In this document: positions 24,540 through 34,510 of the stretch, in pieces
Layout of the letters: every line of letters starts with the position of its first letter
Position numbering within the stretch: position 1 is the stretch's first letter
Assembly (NCBI GenBank): GCA_041658955.1
Contig: JBAZZE010000002.1
Location: 36,258 to 100,257 of the forward strand
Length of the DNA stretch: 64,000 bases
Reading direction: 5' to 3'
Source: UBA2283 sp041658955
Lineage (GTDB): Bacteria > Patescibacteriota > Microgenomatia > UBA12405
Program-made: the position numbers and the translations under genes
The notes under the pieces: model-generated
What the model saw: only the letters and a program-made list of their open reading frames with translations
The model's database searches: none
Told to the model about the DNA's origin: nothing

Positions 24540-25669
24540 CGATTTTTTATCAATTCATAGACCGCTAAAGTTTGTTTGGCTGTTTGTTGCCAAGAAAAAA
24601 ACTTGGCACGTAATATTCCCAACTTAGATTGTTTAACTAATTCAGCTTTATTTTCCCAAAGTTTCTTCAAAGAATTCTGGAGGTGATGTTGTTTATATGG
24701 ATCAAAAGTAATACCAACTTCTCCCATAATTTCGGGAAGGCTTGTCTCTGAACTATAAACTACCGGAGTTCCTGATTGCATGGCTTCTAGAGGACAAAGT
24801 CCAAAACCCTCCGCATATGATGGTTGGCAATAAATTGTAGCTAGGTTATATAAATACGGTAAATCTCCACTGTCAATGAAACCCAACCGGTGAACAAGAG
24901 GATTACTAAATAATTTTTTTAGGATAGATAAATGTTTCAATTGAGGGCTAGGGATATTCAATAGATGCCGAATTAAATCCATGGGTCGACTGATACTTGG
25001 TTTTTCGAGTTTTAATTCGTTAATATCGATAGCTTGTTTGCCAGCAATAACCAGAGGATAGTTTAGATTTACACAGGCTTTGACTAAGGAAGGAATATTT
25101 TTATTCCAATTTATATCACCTGTATAAAAAACAAATTTATCAGGTAAATTGTTTTTCTTTTTTATTTGGGCTAATTTTTTTTGATCGGTAATTGGTTTGA
25201 AATCAGGGGTTGCTCCTTCGTAAGTAACGTAAATTTTATCTGCAGGATATCTTAAATTTTCAGATATTATATTTTTAGAATAATGGGAAACAGTAATAAT
25301 ATAATCTGACTGGCGGGCTTTTAATCGCTGAATTTGCCACTTCATAAAACCTCTTATTCCTGAGGGAAAATGTTTTTTAAATTGGATCGGGATGAGGTCA
25401 TGAATGGTGATTATTTGAGGAACTTTGGTTTTGGGTGGTAATGTCAAATAAAACGGATCGAAGTAGGGATAATGAACCAAATCATAATCTTCAATTTTCA
25501 ATTGGGAATCTTCAATCAGAAATATTTCGAAGTTTTGATATTGGGGATTTGACTTAACTTCGTGCTGAAGTGCAGTAACCAGGTTGCGGGTATAAAAACC
25601 AACTCCCCTTTTGGAATTGCCGTCGTTAAGTGGAGATACGTCGATGGCTATTTTGAATTTATTACCCAT
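24536..25669 (-). CDS. GT4-family glycosyltransferase
   Basis: 377 residues. The N-terminal DVSPLNDGNSKRGVGFYTRN (about 10-29) is the glycine-loop pattern of mannosyltransferases related to MtfB/WbdA. FVFYTGDINWNKNI opens the donor lobe, and SYAEGFGLCPLEAMQSGTP has both Glu of EX7E. The ATG at 25669 lies 1 bp after the stop of the upstream GT2; an earlier in-frame start would sit inside that gene. An insertion rich in Lys and Leu around residues 225-260 is longer than in most relatives. It is cytoplasmic, with donor unknown. Confidence 0.87.
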   Translation of the reverse strand: MGNKFKIAIDVSPLNDGNSKRGVGFYTRNLVTALQHEVKSNPQYQNFEIFLIEDSQLKIEDYDLVHYPYFDPFYLTLPPKTKVPQIITIHDLIPIQFKKHFPSGIRGFMKWQIQRLKARQSDYIITVSHYSKNIISENLRYPADKIYVTYEGATPDFKPITDQKKLAQIKKKNNLPDKFVFYTGDINWNKNIPSLVKACVNLNYPLVIAGKQAIDINELKLEKPSISRPMDLIRHLLNIPSPQLKHLSILKKLFSNPLVHRLGFIDSGDLPYLYNLATIYCQPSYAEGFGLCPLEAMQSGTPVVYSSETSLPEIMGEVGITFDPYKQHHLQNSLKKLWENKAELVKQSKLGILRAKFFSWQQTAKQTLAVYELIKNR

Positions 25670-25670
25670 A

Positions 25671-26588
25671 TTAGTCCCAGTCCTTACCAATAGTTATTTT
25701 TTGATTGGTAGAGGTGAGTTCAAAATATTTTACATAAGCTAAGGGGAAGCGAAGTGAAGAATACCAAGAAAAGACAAAACCGGAAAAACCGTCAAGTATT
25801 CCTTTGTGACGAATGTAAGTAAGCAAAAACCACCAAATTGGTTTGACTAAAAAGTAATTCAAAAATGAAAGAAAAGATAGGGGAATTTTCTTTTCCTGAA
25901 GTTCGGTGGCAATGTTTGAGGTATAACGGTTGTTTCTCAGAAGATATCTAGAAAAAGTAGGATCGGCAAAATGTAAAAGATCGGAACTAAGCCAACCTAC
26001 CCGCCCATCGGTTTGAATTTGTTCATGAACATCTTTAGCTGGTTGTCGGCTCAAACTTTTTCTAAAAAGACGAATTTGACCATCAGGATAGACCCCACCA
26101 TAGCGGATGAATTTACCGAGAAAATAATTGAGACGAGGTACAAAAAAGGCAGTGTATTCGTTCGAAAGTGAGCCGTATTGGCCATCTCGAGCCTGAAGAA
26201 TTTGTTGATGCCGTAAAAATAAAGGATGAGAGTTTAATACTGAGTTTGATTGTTCGGTCATTTTTTCCGAACTAAGAGAAAGTAATTTTTGAATTTCTTT
26301 TGATAACTCTTGACTGACTGCTTCATCAGCATCAAGCAATAACACCCAATCATGCTTACATTCATCTATCGCCATTTGCTTGTTGATATGAAAGTTTGGT
26401 TTGTTGGTGGTCGATATGATCCTAACAAAGGGATATTTTTTGGCTAGGGTAACGGTGTTGTCTGCTGACTGGCCATCAACAATGATGATTTCACTGGCTA
26501 AACCTTCTATGCTTTTTAGACAACGATCGATATTGGCCGACTCGTTGTAAGTGGCAATGGCAACTGAAAGTGGAGTATTATTTTTCAT
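25671..26588 (-). CDS. GT2-family glycosyltransferase (WaaE-like)
   Basis: 305 residues. LSVAIATYNESANIDRCLKS (7-26) and EIIIVDGQSADNTV are typical of the LPS-core WaaE/KdtX branch (beta-1,4-glucosyltransferase-like). VLLLDADEAVS holds the DxD site. RRQPAKDVHEQI-like residues (about 168-180) form the conserved HE motif. There is a 40-residue insertion between the donor site and HE region, and a hydrophobic C-terminal segment near 245-285. The ATG at 26588 is preferred to a TTG at 26603. Confidence 0.85.
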   Translation of the reverse strand: MKNNTPLSVAIATYNESANIDRCLKSIEGLASEIIIVDGQSADNTVTLAKKYPFVRIISTTNKPNFHINKQMAIDECKHDWVLLLDADEAVSQELSKEIQKLLSLSSEKMTEQSNSVLNSHPLFLRHQQILQARDGQYGSLSNEYTAFFVPRLNYFLGKFIRYGGVYPDGQIRLFRKSLSRQPAKDVHEQIQTDGRVGWLSSDLLHFADPTFSRYLLRNNRYTSNIATELQEKKIPLSFLSFLNYFLVKPIWWFLLTYIRHKGILDGFSGFVFSWYSSLRFPLAYVKYFELTSTNQKITIGKDWD

Positions 26589-28182
26589 AGATTCTAAACC
26601 CAATAGTACCTCCGGGAAGAACTAATGAAGCGATAGGTACTGCCTTGATCTCTTCATCCCCAGCGATAACTAAACTTTTGGCCGGGATGGAATCCCAGTT
26701 GATTTTACCAAAATTGAGGTTATCAATCTTCTCTACGGTAGAAAAACCGTATTTATCAGGTGGGGTGAGTTGAATTTGAGGTTGTATTTTTTGGGGAGGA
26801 TATTTAGTAAAAAATAAATACAAAATGTAGGGTTGGTCGTAGGTTGAAGTAAAGTAGATCTGATCATATTTTGATTTTTGACTATCAATAAAGGGCATTA
26901 GTGAAGAAAAACCAGTGTTCCAAGCATATGGGTATCGTTGAGGAGCATGGACAAAATAAGCATCGACAAAATAAAAAATCGAGAATATATAGAGAACAGT
27001 AATAATAAAGAAATTGTGTGGTCGATATGACTTGGTCAAATCGATAATTCCAAATAATCCTGCACCTATGAATATTGATAAAGGAATAACCATGGGTAAG
27101 GCTCGGAGGGCTGATGGTGCTTGAAAAGTTAGCGAAGAAGCCAACGGAGATATGAAGAGTAGGGACAGAGAGAGAAGGGCTAGTTTTTTAGTGTTTTGAT
27201 TTTTGAGTAAATAGATTATTCCAATAATTAATAGAGGTAGCTCGATAAGATGTAGCTGTCCCATATCTGGAGACTTGGATCGAGGTACTTCATCACCTTT
27301 TAGAAATAAGAAATTTAAATCAAAATGGGAGACGTATTTTTGAGCCCAAGAGATAGTATAGAGGACCCGTTTATTATGCATAATTCGGTTGGAAAGTAGT
27401 GTATTGCCATGTTGATTAAGTAGTTCTTCAGAACGAGCAATTGGACCATAGTCAGCGGTGAGGCCGACACCGCCAAATCGTGCAGCTCCACCACTACTCA
27501 AAAAAGAAACTAGGACTGGGACAGCAATAACTGCGGCAAAAAGAAATGGAAAAATAATTGACTTAAAGTGGGAAATTAGGAATTTAAAATTAGTGGTAAA
27601 TAGGAATAAGCAAATTAAAGGGGCGACAATTCTAGCTGAGTGATAGACATAAAGAGAAGCGACAAAAGATATTAGCGAAAACAGAAAATATTTTGTCTTG
27701 GCCGAATAAATGTATTTATAAAACAGATAAATCCCATAAGTCATAAAGAACAGAGCAACTGATGATTCCCAGGCGCCACGACTAAAGTGAATATGCCATG
27801 GAGAGACACTTAAAATAAATGCACTGGACAAAGCAAGCGGATGCGACGTAGATAATAAAAGTACGAGTTGATAAAAGATGTATATAGTTGCTAAAGATAG
27901 GATTACATTGGGAAGACGAACTGCCAATGGAGTTAGTCCGATGGCTTTTATAAATGGCATAGCCAGATAAACATAACCACCTGGTTTATAGTCCCCAAAG
28001 GAACGAAAGTGTAGAGGCCAACTGATGCCATGTTCATCCTTGCCAGTCTGTAATAAGGAATAAGCATTGTAACCAAGGGCAGCTTCATCAGGGTTTAGAG
28101 CGGGAAGAGTATCTATGCGGTAGATTCTCAATACAAGCGCTAATAGTAATACCAATATTAAAAATATTTTAGTTAGTTTCAT
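26578..28182 (-). CDS. GT-C membrane glycosyltransferase, PMT/ArnT-like
   Basis: 534 residues with about ten hydrophobic segments. After the first membrane helix comes the exoplasmic catalytic loop with Asp32-Glu33 in NPDEAALGYNAYS. It is followed by RSFGDYKPGGYVYLAMPF, a block also seen in the neighbours at 28169 and 35788. A second luminal motif, SPWHIHFSRGAWESS, is near 126-140. The C-terminal 120 residues form an outer domain with YDQPYILYLFFTKYPP. PMT/ArnT proteins transfer a sugar from a polyprenyl phosphate; the acceptor here is unknown. Confidence 0.85.
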   Translation of the reverse strand: MKLTKIFLILVLLLALVLRIYRIDTLPALNPDEAALGYNAYSLLQTGKDEHGISWPLHFRSFGDYKPGGYVYLAMPFIKAIGLTPLAVRLPNVILSLATIYIFYQLVLLLSTSHPLALSSAFILSVSPWHIHFSRGAWESSVALFFMTYGIYLFYKYIYSAKTKYFLFSLISFVASLYVYHSARIVAPLICLFLFTTNFKFLISHFKSIIFPFLFAAVIAVPVLVSFLSSGGAARFGGVGLTADYGPIARSEELLNQHGNTLLSNRIMHNKRVLYTISWAQKYVSHFDLNFLFLKGDEVPRSKSPDMGQLHLIELPLLIIGIIYLLKNQNTKKLALLSLSLLFISPLASSLTFQAPSALRALPMVIPLSIFIGAGLFGIIDLTKSYRPHNFFIITVLYIFSIFYFVDAYFVHAPQRYPYAWNTGFSSLMPFIDSQKSKYDQIYFTSTYDQPYILYLFFTKYPPQKIQPQIQLTPPDKYGFSTVEKIDNLNFGKINWDSIPAKSLVIAGDEEIKAVPIASLVLPGGTIGFRIYEK

Positions 28183-29749
28183 AAGCGTAAAAAGTAGAAG
28201 TATTATTGATAGGGCTGAGTGGAGTTAGGGTTTTTAGGTCAATCCCCTGTCTGATGGCATCATCATAGGAAAGGATTAAGACTTGTTTTGGTTGAGTCTT
28301 TTGAAAGCTAAAACTGGGTACTTCAAACTTAATATTGTCAATTTTTGAAATTTTTCCAGTATCTTTGCCATCAACTGTAAGAGATGCTTGTGCTTGATAA
28401 TCCCTGGGTGGATATTTTGAGTAAAAAAGATAATAGATATATGGTTGACCGTAGAAATCGGTAAAAGTGACTTGTTTGTCTTTACCATGATCGATGACAT
28501 ATTTGGCAGCTTCTTGATAACCGTAGAGTAAATGAGCCGGAGAAACTTTGGTCATGTGATGGTAATAAAGGTCTTGATAGTAAATAAAAGAGACTAGGTA
28601 AGCAGAAAAAATGGTGATGGGTATAAGAATGCTTTTAATTTTGTTGAAAGTAAAAATAATTCCTTTGGCAGCAAAATACATTAGAGGAATAGAAAGTGAC
28701 AAGGTTCTAACGGGTTGAATGCTATCTTTTGTAAGTGCCCCGGGAAGTGGCCCAATAATTAGCCAGAGTAGAAAAATAAAATCTGGCTTTTTGAGGGAAG
28801 AGACAAGAGTAGAAAAAATTCCCAAGATAACAAATATAATTGAAGGATAGAGAATAACTCCAATATATGGAGCTGAGTGTCGTTGAATTTGCCAGTCACC
28901 TTCAAATATTAAAAACTTTGGAGAAAAATGATTAAAGTAACGAGTAAGGAAATTTTGAACAAAAAAGATGGCTTCGTTATGGAAAATGTTGTAGTTTAGT
29001 TGATTACTCTCACCTATAATTTGCCGGGTGTCATTGGTAGGTCGATGATAATTCCAAAGGGCGTAGACACTCAGCCGGTTGGCATCATTTTGGGTAACTA
29101 GTCCGTAAATAATTGGGAGTGAAAGCAAAATAAGGGGAAGGGCAAGACGAAGAATGTTTTTGAATGATTTGAATACAGAAAGATGGGTAAAAAAAAGTAT
29201 TGATAATAAAAGCGGGGTCATTATTTTGCCACCTTGGTAGGTATAAAACGTTAAACCGAAAATGAGCGAAGACCAGATTAGTTTTTGATTTACAAAAAGT
29301 AAGGTAGCCAGCGCTAATTCGAATAAAAGGACATTGGTTTCCCAGGCACCACGGCTAAAGTGAATATTCCACGGGTTAAATGAAATGAGAAGAGCAGTAA
29401 TTAAAGCTAGTTGCTTAGATTTTGGACTAAGTTTTAGAATTAAAAGATAAATAAGAAGTGGTAGAAGAGAGCCGAGAATAATCGAAGGGAGTCTAACTGA
29501 AAGTGGATTTAGACCAAAAATAGCGACAAAAGGAATGGTAAGGTAGACGTATAAACCAGGTTTGTAGTCTCCAAAGGATTTGAAAACTAATGGTAGAGTA
29601 GCGCCATATTCATCTTTACCTGTTTCCAAAATGGAATAGGCATTGTAACCGAGTGAGGCTTCATCCCAAAGTAGTGGAGGATAGCTTGAATTGAAGAGCC
29701 TTACTCCTAGAGCTAAAACAGTGATGAGAATAATGGCAAATCTATTCAT
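28169..29749 (-). CDS. GT-C membrane glycosyltransferase, PMT/ArnT-like
   Basis: 526 residues, a close paralogue of the 26578 gene. The catalytic loop has Asp29-Glu30 in LLWDEASLGYNAYSILETG, then FKSFGDYKPGLYVYL. The helix-loop motif NPWNIHFSRGAWETN matches the paralogue almost residue for residue. The C-terminal outer domain carries FYGQPYIYYLFYSKYPP. The ATG at 29749 overlaps the next upstream gene by 8 bp; an earlier ATG at 29779 would lengthen the N-terminus by ten polar residues. The pair probably arose by tandem duplication. Confidence 0.85.
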   Translation of the reverse strand: MNRFAIILITVLALGVRLFNSSYPPLLWDEASLGYNAYSILETGKDEYGATLPLVFKSFGDYKPGLYVYLTIPFVAIFGLNPLSVRLPSIILGSLLPLLIYLLILKLSPKSKQLALITALLISFNPWNIHFSRGAWETNVLLFELALATLLFVNQKLIWSSLIFGLTFYTYQGGKIMTPLLLSILFFTHLSVFKSFKNILRLALPLILLSLPIIYGLVTQNDANRLSVYALWNYHRPTNDTRQIIGESNQLNYNIFHNEAIFFVQNFLTRYFNHFSPKFLIFEGDWQIQRHSAPYIGVILYPSIIFVILGIFSTLVSSLKKPDFIFLLWLIIGPLPGALTKDSIQPVRTLSLSIPLMYFAAKGIIFTFNKIKSILIPITIFSAYLVSFIYYQDLYYHHMTKVSPAHLLYGYQEAAKYVIDHGKDKQVTFTDFYGQPYIYYLFYSKYPPRDYQAQASLTVDGKDTGKISKIDNIKFEVPSFSFQKTQPKQVLILSYDDAIRQGIDLKTLTPLSPINNTSTFYAYETN

Positions 29750-31319
29750 AGCTGATGATATCAAACGCGGGTGAGCCATCGAGAAAGTTAATGGTTTTAA
29801 TTACTTTTGAACTTTCTGTTGGGTAATTTTGGGGACTGGATATTAGAAGAGTGTTTTTGGGAAATTTCATGTCTTTGATTTCCCAATCATTTTTAAATTC
29901 AAATTTGTCAAAAGCGTCAACCCAATACCAATCAGAATGAAAGTTGGTGGATAACTTGGGATCGTTTTGATAAGTGGATGGACTGATTGGCCAATAAAAT
30001 AGAAAAAACTCATGTGGTTCACCATACTTTTTGGTAACAATAATTCGATCATATATAGAATAATTTTCCTTTGCAATATCGATTGCTTGTTGGTAGCCAA
30101 ATTGCCAGGCAGAAGAATATTTTTGATTGTAACTAAGATATTTTGACCAATAAAAAAGGAAAAATATAAAGATGGTAACTATGATCAGCCGATAATCAAT
30201 TTTTATTTTTGAGATACCGATAGTTATAAAAAGAATATAAAAAATTAGACCGGTACTGGAACGAAGAACAGGAAAATCACCAACGGTTAGAGCTGCTGGT
30301 AATAAAGTAACGAGAAGGATAGGAATTAGATAAAAATACCGACCATCATTTAATGAAAATAAAAGACCGATATACAAAAATGGCATCAGGATTAAAAAGA
30401 TAATCCCAGTTTGGGGTACAGAAAGTTGCTGATTTTGAGTGCCATTTATAAACAAGGGAAAGGGGTTAAATTGGTTTAAATAATTTATAGACAAAGTTTG
30501 AAAAAAGTAGACAGGGCGATTGTTTATTAGTCGATTGATGAATTGTGGACCAGTAAATGAATTTCGCTTGAGGTTAATAAGATTCACAGCATTGGGATTT
30601 ATAATGCCCACCCAACGATTGCGAGCAAATGATGTTGGCGAGAAAAGATTGATCAAGTTGGGAATTACTAATATTGATAAAACTATCAGAGCGGGGGCTA
30701 TTTTTTTGGTGATTTTAAAGGGATGAAAATAATATAAAACCGGAAGAAGTAAGGGAACGATAATCCGAGTATTGTGATAGGCATACATGGATAGTCCCAG
30801 AAAAACACTAGAGTATAGAAGGTTAAGGGAACGGTTTTTATCGAGAATAAAGTGATAAACACCCATTAACAAAAGAGTTTGGGAAAAGGTGGATTGAAAC
30901 ACCCCGCGAGAAGGAAAAAATGCCCAAGGTAAAAAAGCCGCTAATGTCATAGCGATTAGGGCAAGGTGTTCCTTTTTAAATAAAAGTTTGGCGAAAAGGT
31001 ATGTATAAACTACAAAAATTAATGAAAAAATGACAGTTGGTAGACGAATACTTAAGGCATTGAGGCCCAAAAGTTTGATAAAAGGGATGGTGAGATAAAG
31101 GTTGAAAGTAGTCGGATAGTCACCGTATGCTCGGAAGTTAAAAATAGGGAAAGCAGTCCCCCACTGATCACGGCCTGTTTCTAAAATAGAATAAGCGTTG
31201 TAGCCATGGGAGATTTCGTCCCAATTTAATCCCGTGGGAAGAGAATCTATTTTCCATAAACGGAAAAAGGTTGCTAGAAATAGAATTATCCAGAAAAATG
31301 TTTTATGATTTAGCTTCAC
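29742..31319 (-). CDS. GT-C membrane glycosyltransferase, PMT/ArnT-like
   Basis: 525 residues. Asp34-Glu35 lies in LNWDEISHGYNAYSILETG. The downstream loop reads NFRAYGDYPTTFNLYLTIPF, a diverged form of the SFGDYKPG block of its two neighbours. LPWAFFPSRGVFQSTFS replaces the usual HIHFSRGAWE, so the central His is lost and the acceptor could differ. The C-terminal region has YGEPHEFFLFYWPISP, a divergent outer-domain motif. It overlaps the upstream PTPS-related gene by 17 bp. Third member of the minus-strand tandem set. Confidence 0.84.
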   Translation of the reverse strand: MKLNHKTFFWIILFLATFFRLWKIDSLPTGLNWDEISHGYNAYSILETGRDQWGTAFPIFNFRAYGDYPTTFNLYLTIPFIKLLGLNALSIRLPTVIFSLIFVVYTYLFAKLLFKKEHLALIAMTLAAFLPWAFFPSRGVFQSTFSQTLLLMGVYHFILDKNRSLNLLYSSVFLGLSMYAYHNTRIIVPLLLPVLYYFHPFKITKKIAPALIVLSILVIPNLINLFSPTSFARNRWVGIINPNAVNLINLKRNSFTGPQFINRLINNRPVYFFQTLSINYLNQFNPFPLFINGTQNQQLSVPQTGIIFLILMPFLYIGLLFSLNDGRYFYLIPILLVTLLPAALTVGDFPVLRSSTGLIFYILFITIGISKIKIDYRLIIVTIFIFFLFYWSKYLSYNQKYSSAWQFGYQQAIDIAKENYSIYDRIIVTKKYGEPHEFFLFYWPISPSTYQNDPKLSTNFHSDWYWVDAFDKFEFKNDWEIKDMKFPKNTLLISSPQNYPTESSKVIKTINFLDGSPAFDIISYE

Positions 31320-32886
31320 GATATAGTTTGATTATATATAAAAACACTCCAATTAGGCTGAGAATGTTGGCAAAGGAGCGGATAGGAGTGTTTTTGAATT
31401 GTAATAAATATTGGTAGTGACCTGCTGGTAATTCAAAGCTAATTTGACCGTATTTTGGGTCAATTTGGTAATTTGTTTTTTGATTATTAACAGACAATTC
31501 CCAGTTTGGAAAATAAGTCACTGGAAGGATGATGTTGGCACTAGGAGTATCAACAGTAAGCTCACCACTGATTTGATGGCTGTTTTTGGTAAATAAAATG
31601 TTGGTTATTTGGCCAGTGATAGTGTTTGCCTGGGTGGGAGCCATTATTTCTGGGAATGAAGTGGTGGAACGAGGCCAATAATCTTTTAAACCGGCTCCAC
31701 TTTGGCGATAAATTTCCTGGGTAGTTAGTTTTTGACCATCGGTAAGGGTGGGGTACCAAATATCTTCTTTGAAGTAATTAATATTTAACCCAATGGTTAG
31801 GAAAATGATTATTAATAATAAAAATTTGTTTTTGGTAACGATTCCAGAAATAAAAGAAAAACAAAATACGACAAGTCCCAAAAAGCGCCAAGGAAATTGA
31901 TAGTAAGGCATAAAAGAAAGAATCTGCCAGATAAAAGTAGATCGGTTATGAGTTAAAAAAGTCGCAAAAAGTCCGATGCCAAAAAAAGTAAATATAGTTT
32001 TTTTGAAAGATGAACGGATGGCAATTAAAAGGGCAATAAGGGGAAGTACCCAATGAACAATACCTATCTGAAGAGAAAGATCATCAACAGGTCCCCAAAG
32101 CGAGGCGCCGTAACCCCAAAAACGAGAAATAAATAATTGGTTGATAGTGGCAAAGTGAATAATGTAGTTGAAGTAGCCTTGAGTCATGCTACTGACAGTA
32201 GTAAGATTTTTTTCAAAAAAAGCCGGAATAATGAAAAAAGCAGATAACAAGATTGAATAAATCGAGTTTTGAATAAGGTAACGAGTATTTTTATGAATAA
32301 TAGAAAATATTAAAAGTACTGGAAGAAAATAGACTAGAGTGAGGTTGTGACTTAAGAGAAGGGCGGTGAGAGAAATAATAAAAAGATTGGTTCGTTTTTT
32401 ATATAAGGAATACATGATAAGTGGTAAGAGGTTGATGGCCCAGTGTTCGGCTAGAGCACCTCTGACAAAGCTATCTAAGGAATGATATGGAGCAAAAGTA
32501 TAAAGAACACTACTGACAAGTCCGCCAACTGGGCCAAAGAATGAGGAAGAAAGTAAATACATGCCAAGTGAGCCGATAAAAAAGGGAATAATGAATGAAA
32601 TCTTCAGGCTATCAATCAGGGATAATCCGGCGAGATGAAAACTCTCAGCAAATGCGTAAGGTAGAGGGGAATAAAAGTTAAAAAGTGGGTAGGTGTATCC
32701 GAAACCTCCGTCGGGAATCAAACGACAGGGAATTTGACGGTCAAGAACACACTGGTGAAATTGAGCCAGTCGGAAAACATGCATATCATCTTGCATACTA
32801 AAGTAGCCAGGGCGCCATAAACGATGTGAGGCAAGTAGAGCAAAAAGAAGAGGAATAATGATGATTAGTTTAAATTTTTTGATCAT
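31303..32886 (-). CDS. PTPS-related polytopic membrane protein
   Basis: 527 residues, a member of the 6-pyruvoyl-tetrahydropterin-synthase-related membrane family, which despite its name is a large GT-C-like protein. The first loop has Asp33-Asp34 in MQDDMHVFRL, then CRLIPDGGFGYTYPLFNFY, the family signature. TFAPYHSLDSFVRGALAEHW (about 143-162) is the second luminal block. Roughly ten membrane segments follow. The last 120 residues form a beta-rich outer domain ending near a final helix. A paralogue sits at 52977-54677. Probably an undecaprenyl-sugar-using transferase; the function is not proven for the family. Confidence 0.75.
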   Translation of the reverse strand: MIKKFKLIIIIPLLFALLASHRLWRPGYFSMQDDMHVFRLAQFHQCVLDRQIPCRLIPDGGFGYTYPLFNFYSPLPYAFAESFHLAGLSLIDSLKISFIIPFFIGSLGMYLLSSSFFGPVGGLVSSVLYTFAPYHSLDSFVRGALAEHWAINLLPLIMYSLYKKRTNLFIISLTALLLSHNLTLVYFLPVLLIFSIIHKNTRYLIQNSIYSILLSAFFIIPAFFEKNLTTVSSMTQGYFNYIIHFATINQLFISRFWGYGASLWGPVDDLSLQIGIVHWVLPLIALLIAIRSSFKKTIFTFFGIGLFATFLTHNRSTFIWQILSFMPYYQFPWRFLGLVVFCFSFISGIVTKNKFLLLIIIFLTIGLNINYFKEDIWYPTLTDGQKLTTQEIYRQSGAGLKDYWPRSTTSFPEIMAPTQANTITGQITNILFTKNSHQISGELTVDTPSANIILPVTYFPNWELSVNNQKTNYQIDPKYGQISFELPAGHYQYLLQFKNTPIRSFANILSLIGVFLYIIKLYREAKS

Positions 32887-34478
32887 AAATTAGAAAAGAT
32901 CTGAAAAGCTTCACCTTCTTGGAATTTTTTAGGAAGAATCTCTTTAAGTGTAAACCTATTTGGAATAGTAACTGATTGTGTTGTAGGGATGACAAAAAGA
33001 GTTGGAGTGGTAGTAGAAGGAAATGCATTTAAGTTTATTTGGCCAAAGCAATAACGATTGTCAAGACATTTGCCTGAAAAATAATTTGTATTTAGTTCGG
33101 TCAAATGAGCAGTTAGAGGTTCGTGGGGAAGAAATGGATAATAATAAAGAAAAAACGGAAGAAACGGTTCGGCTGTGTCTGAAAAATAAATCTGATGGTC
33201 AGGATATTTGGTGGTAGCTAGTACGGCTTCTTTAAGGTTAGTGTGCCAAGTTCGGGCAGATAGCTGAGGGTAGTGATTTTGATAATAATGCCCAAAATTT
33301 ATGAGAAGTAACAGATAAAATGGGGTTATTAGAGGAATTTTTGAAAGTGCTAGCGAGGAAAAATAAATTAATGAAGGAAGAATAATTATTAGTCTGGTGG
33401 CATGTGGACCAAGTGAATCGCGAGTCAGGGCAAATGGAATCGGACCTAAAATAAGTACCCAAAAAAATAAAAGGCCTAGTTTGGTTGGCTTTTTGAGATA
33501 TAAATAAAGTCCGTAAAGTATCATGAAAAAATCAATGATGTAAAACATACCATGCTGACCAAAACCTTGACGGAGGTTTTTATCACCTTCGAGAAATAAA
33601 AATTCTGGAGAGAAAGAATATAAATAGTTTTTGACAAAACGTTCTACGATGAGCTGATACTTGTTATGAAAAAGATAGGATAGAGGTGGGGTGGGAACAC
33701 CCACTTCGTCAGGATGTTCTAAAAGAATATCTTGGTACCTTAAGGTATCAGTGATTTGTTCCCGATGAGGTTCGGTAAAGATACTAATATAAGAAAAGCG
33801 ATAACCAGCTCGACCTTTAAGGGTGTCGACTGCTAGTGGAGTTAGGACAAGTAATCCAATAAAAAACGAAATAATTAAAGCTTTGGGTTTTGGTTTCCAG
33901 ATTAGATAACAAAGAGGAACTAGGAAGACTATAAATAACTTGGCAGTGCTGTAAAAGTACGCAGAAAGCGATAAAGAAATTACGGAGGCTACTAGATAGA
34001 TAGTTTGGTGTTTTTGGTGGTGTTTTTGCCAAAAGTAAATACCGGTTAGTAGACAAAAAATCATGCCGGAAACTTCAAATCCGGTGCGACTGTAGTGAAT
34101 GGCCCATGGGGAAATGGCTAAAAGAAATGCAGCAAATACAGAATTGGTTAGCAAATAAAATACCGCAACAGACAAAATACCGAAAATTGCTGATGGTAGT
34201 CTGACACTCAGTTCGGGAGATGAAGTAAAATTTTGGACAGCTGCAACAGAATATATATAGAGTGAAGTTCGCCAATCGGAAAATGATTGAAAATGGACGG
34301 GAAATTTGTTGCCAAAATAGTCGGCATGGTTTTGGTTAAAGGTTTTGGCTTGGTAGCCGGCATCAACTTCATCAGAAAAAAGTGATGGGGGTAGCGTGGT
34401 AATCCGACTTATCCGAGGAAAGACTGCCAGAAAGGCAATAGTGATAAAAATAACGATGGATAATAAACGCCGGTTCAT
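32883..34478 (-). CDS. GT-C membrane glycosyltransferase, PMT/ArnT-like
   Basis: 531 residues. Asp36-Glu37 in LFSDEVDAGYQAKTFN is the catalytic loop, followed by QSFSDWRTSLYIYSV. The luminal SPWAIHYSRTGFEVSG block is near 122-137. The C-terminal outer domain begins about residue 400, with EPFLPFFLYYYPFLP. The EVDAGYQ and FSDW/FSEW variants are shared with the gene at 39227, so these two are closer to each other than to the 26578/28169 pair. It is the first gene of the long leftward run and shares a 32 bp spacer with the divergent gene at 34511. Confidence 0.85.
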   Translation of the reverse strand: MNRRLLSIVIFITIAFLAVFPRISRITTLPPSLFSDEVDAGYQAKTFNQNHADYFGNKFPVHFQSFSDWRTSLYIYSVAAVQNFTSSPELSVRLPSAIFGILSVAVFYLLTNSVFAAFLLAISPWAIHYSRTGFEVSGMIFCLLTGIYFWQKHHQKHQTIYLVASVISLSLSAYFYSTAKLFIVFLVPLCYLIWKPKPKALIISFFIGLLVLTPLAVDTLKGRAGYRFSYISIFTEPHREQITDTLRYQDILLEHPDEVGVPTPPLSYLFHNKYQLIVERFVKNYLYSFSPEFLFLEGDKNLRQGFGQHGMFYIIDFFMILYGLYLYLKKPTKLGLLFFWVLILGPIPFALTRDSLGPHATRLIIILPSLIYFSSLALSKIPLITPFYLLLLINFGHYYQNHYPQLSARTWHTNLKEAVLATTKYPDHQIYFSDTAEPFLPFFLYYYPFLPHEPLTAHLTELNTNYFSGKCLDNRYCFGQINLNAFPSTTTPTLFVIPTTQSVTIPNRFTLKEILPKKFQEGEAFQIFSNL

Positions 34479-34495
34479 GTGATAATAGTTTATTT

Positions 34496-34501
34496 TATAC
34501 T
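34496..34501 (+). promoter_or_regulatory. Putative -10 box for the gene at 34511
   Basis: TATACT ends 9 bases before the ATG at 34511, inside the 32 bp spacer to the opposite GT-C gene. One mismatch to consensus. On the minus strand candidate boxes in the same spacer are weaker, so the box for the opposite gene is not assigned. Confidence 0.45.
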
Positions 34502-34510
34502 ATCCACAAT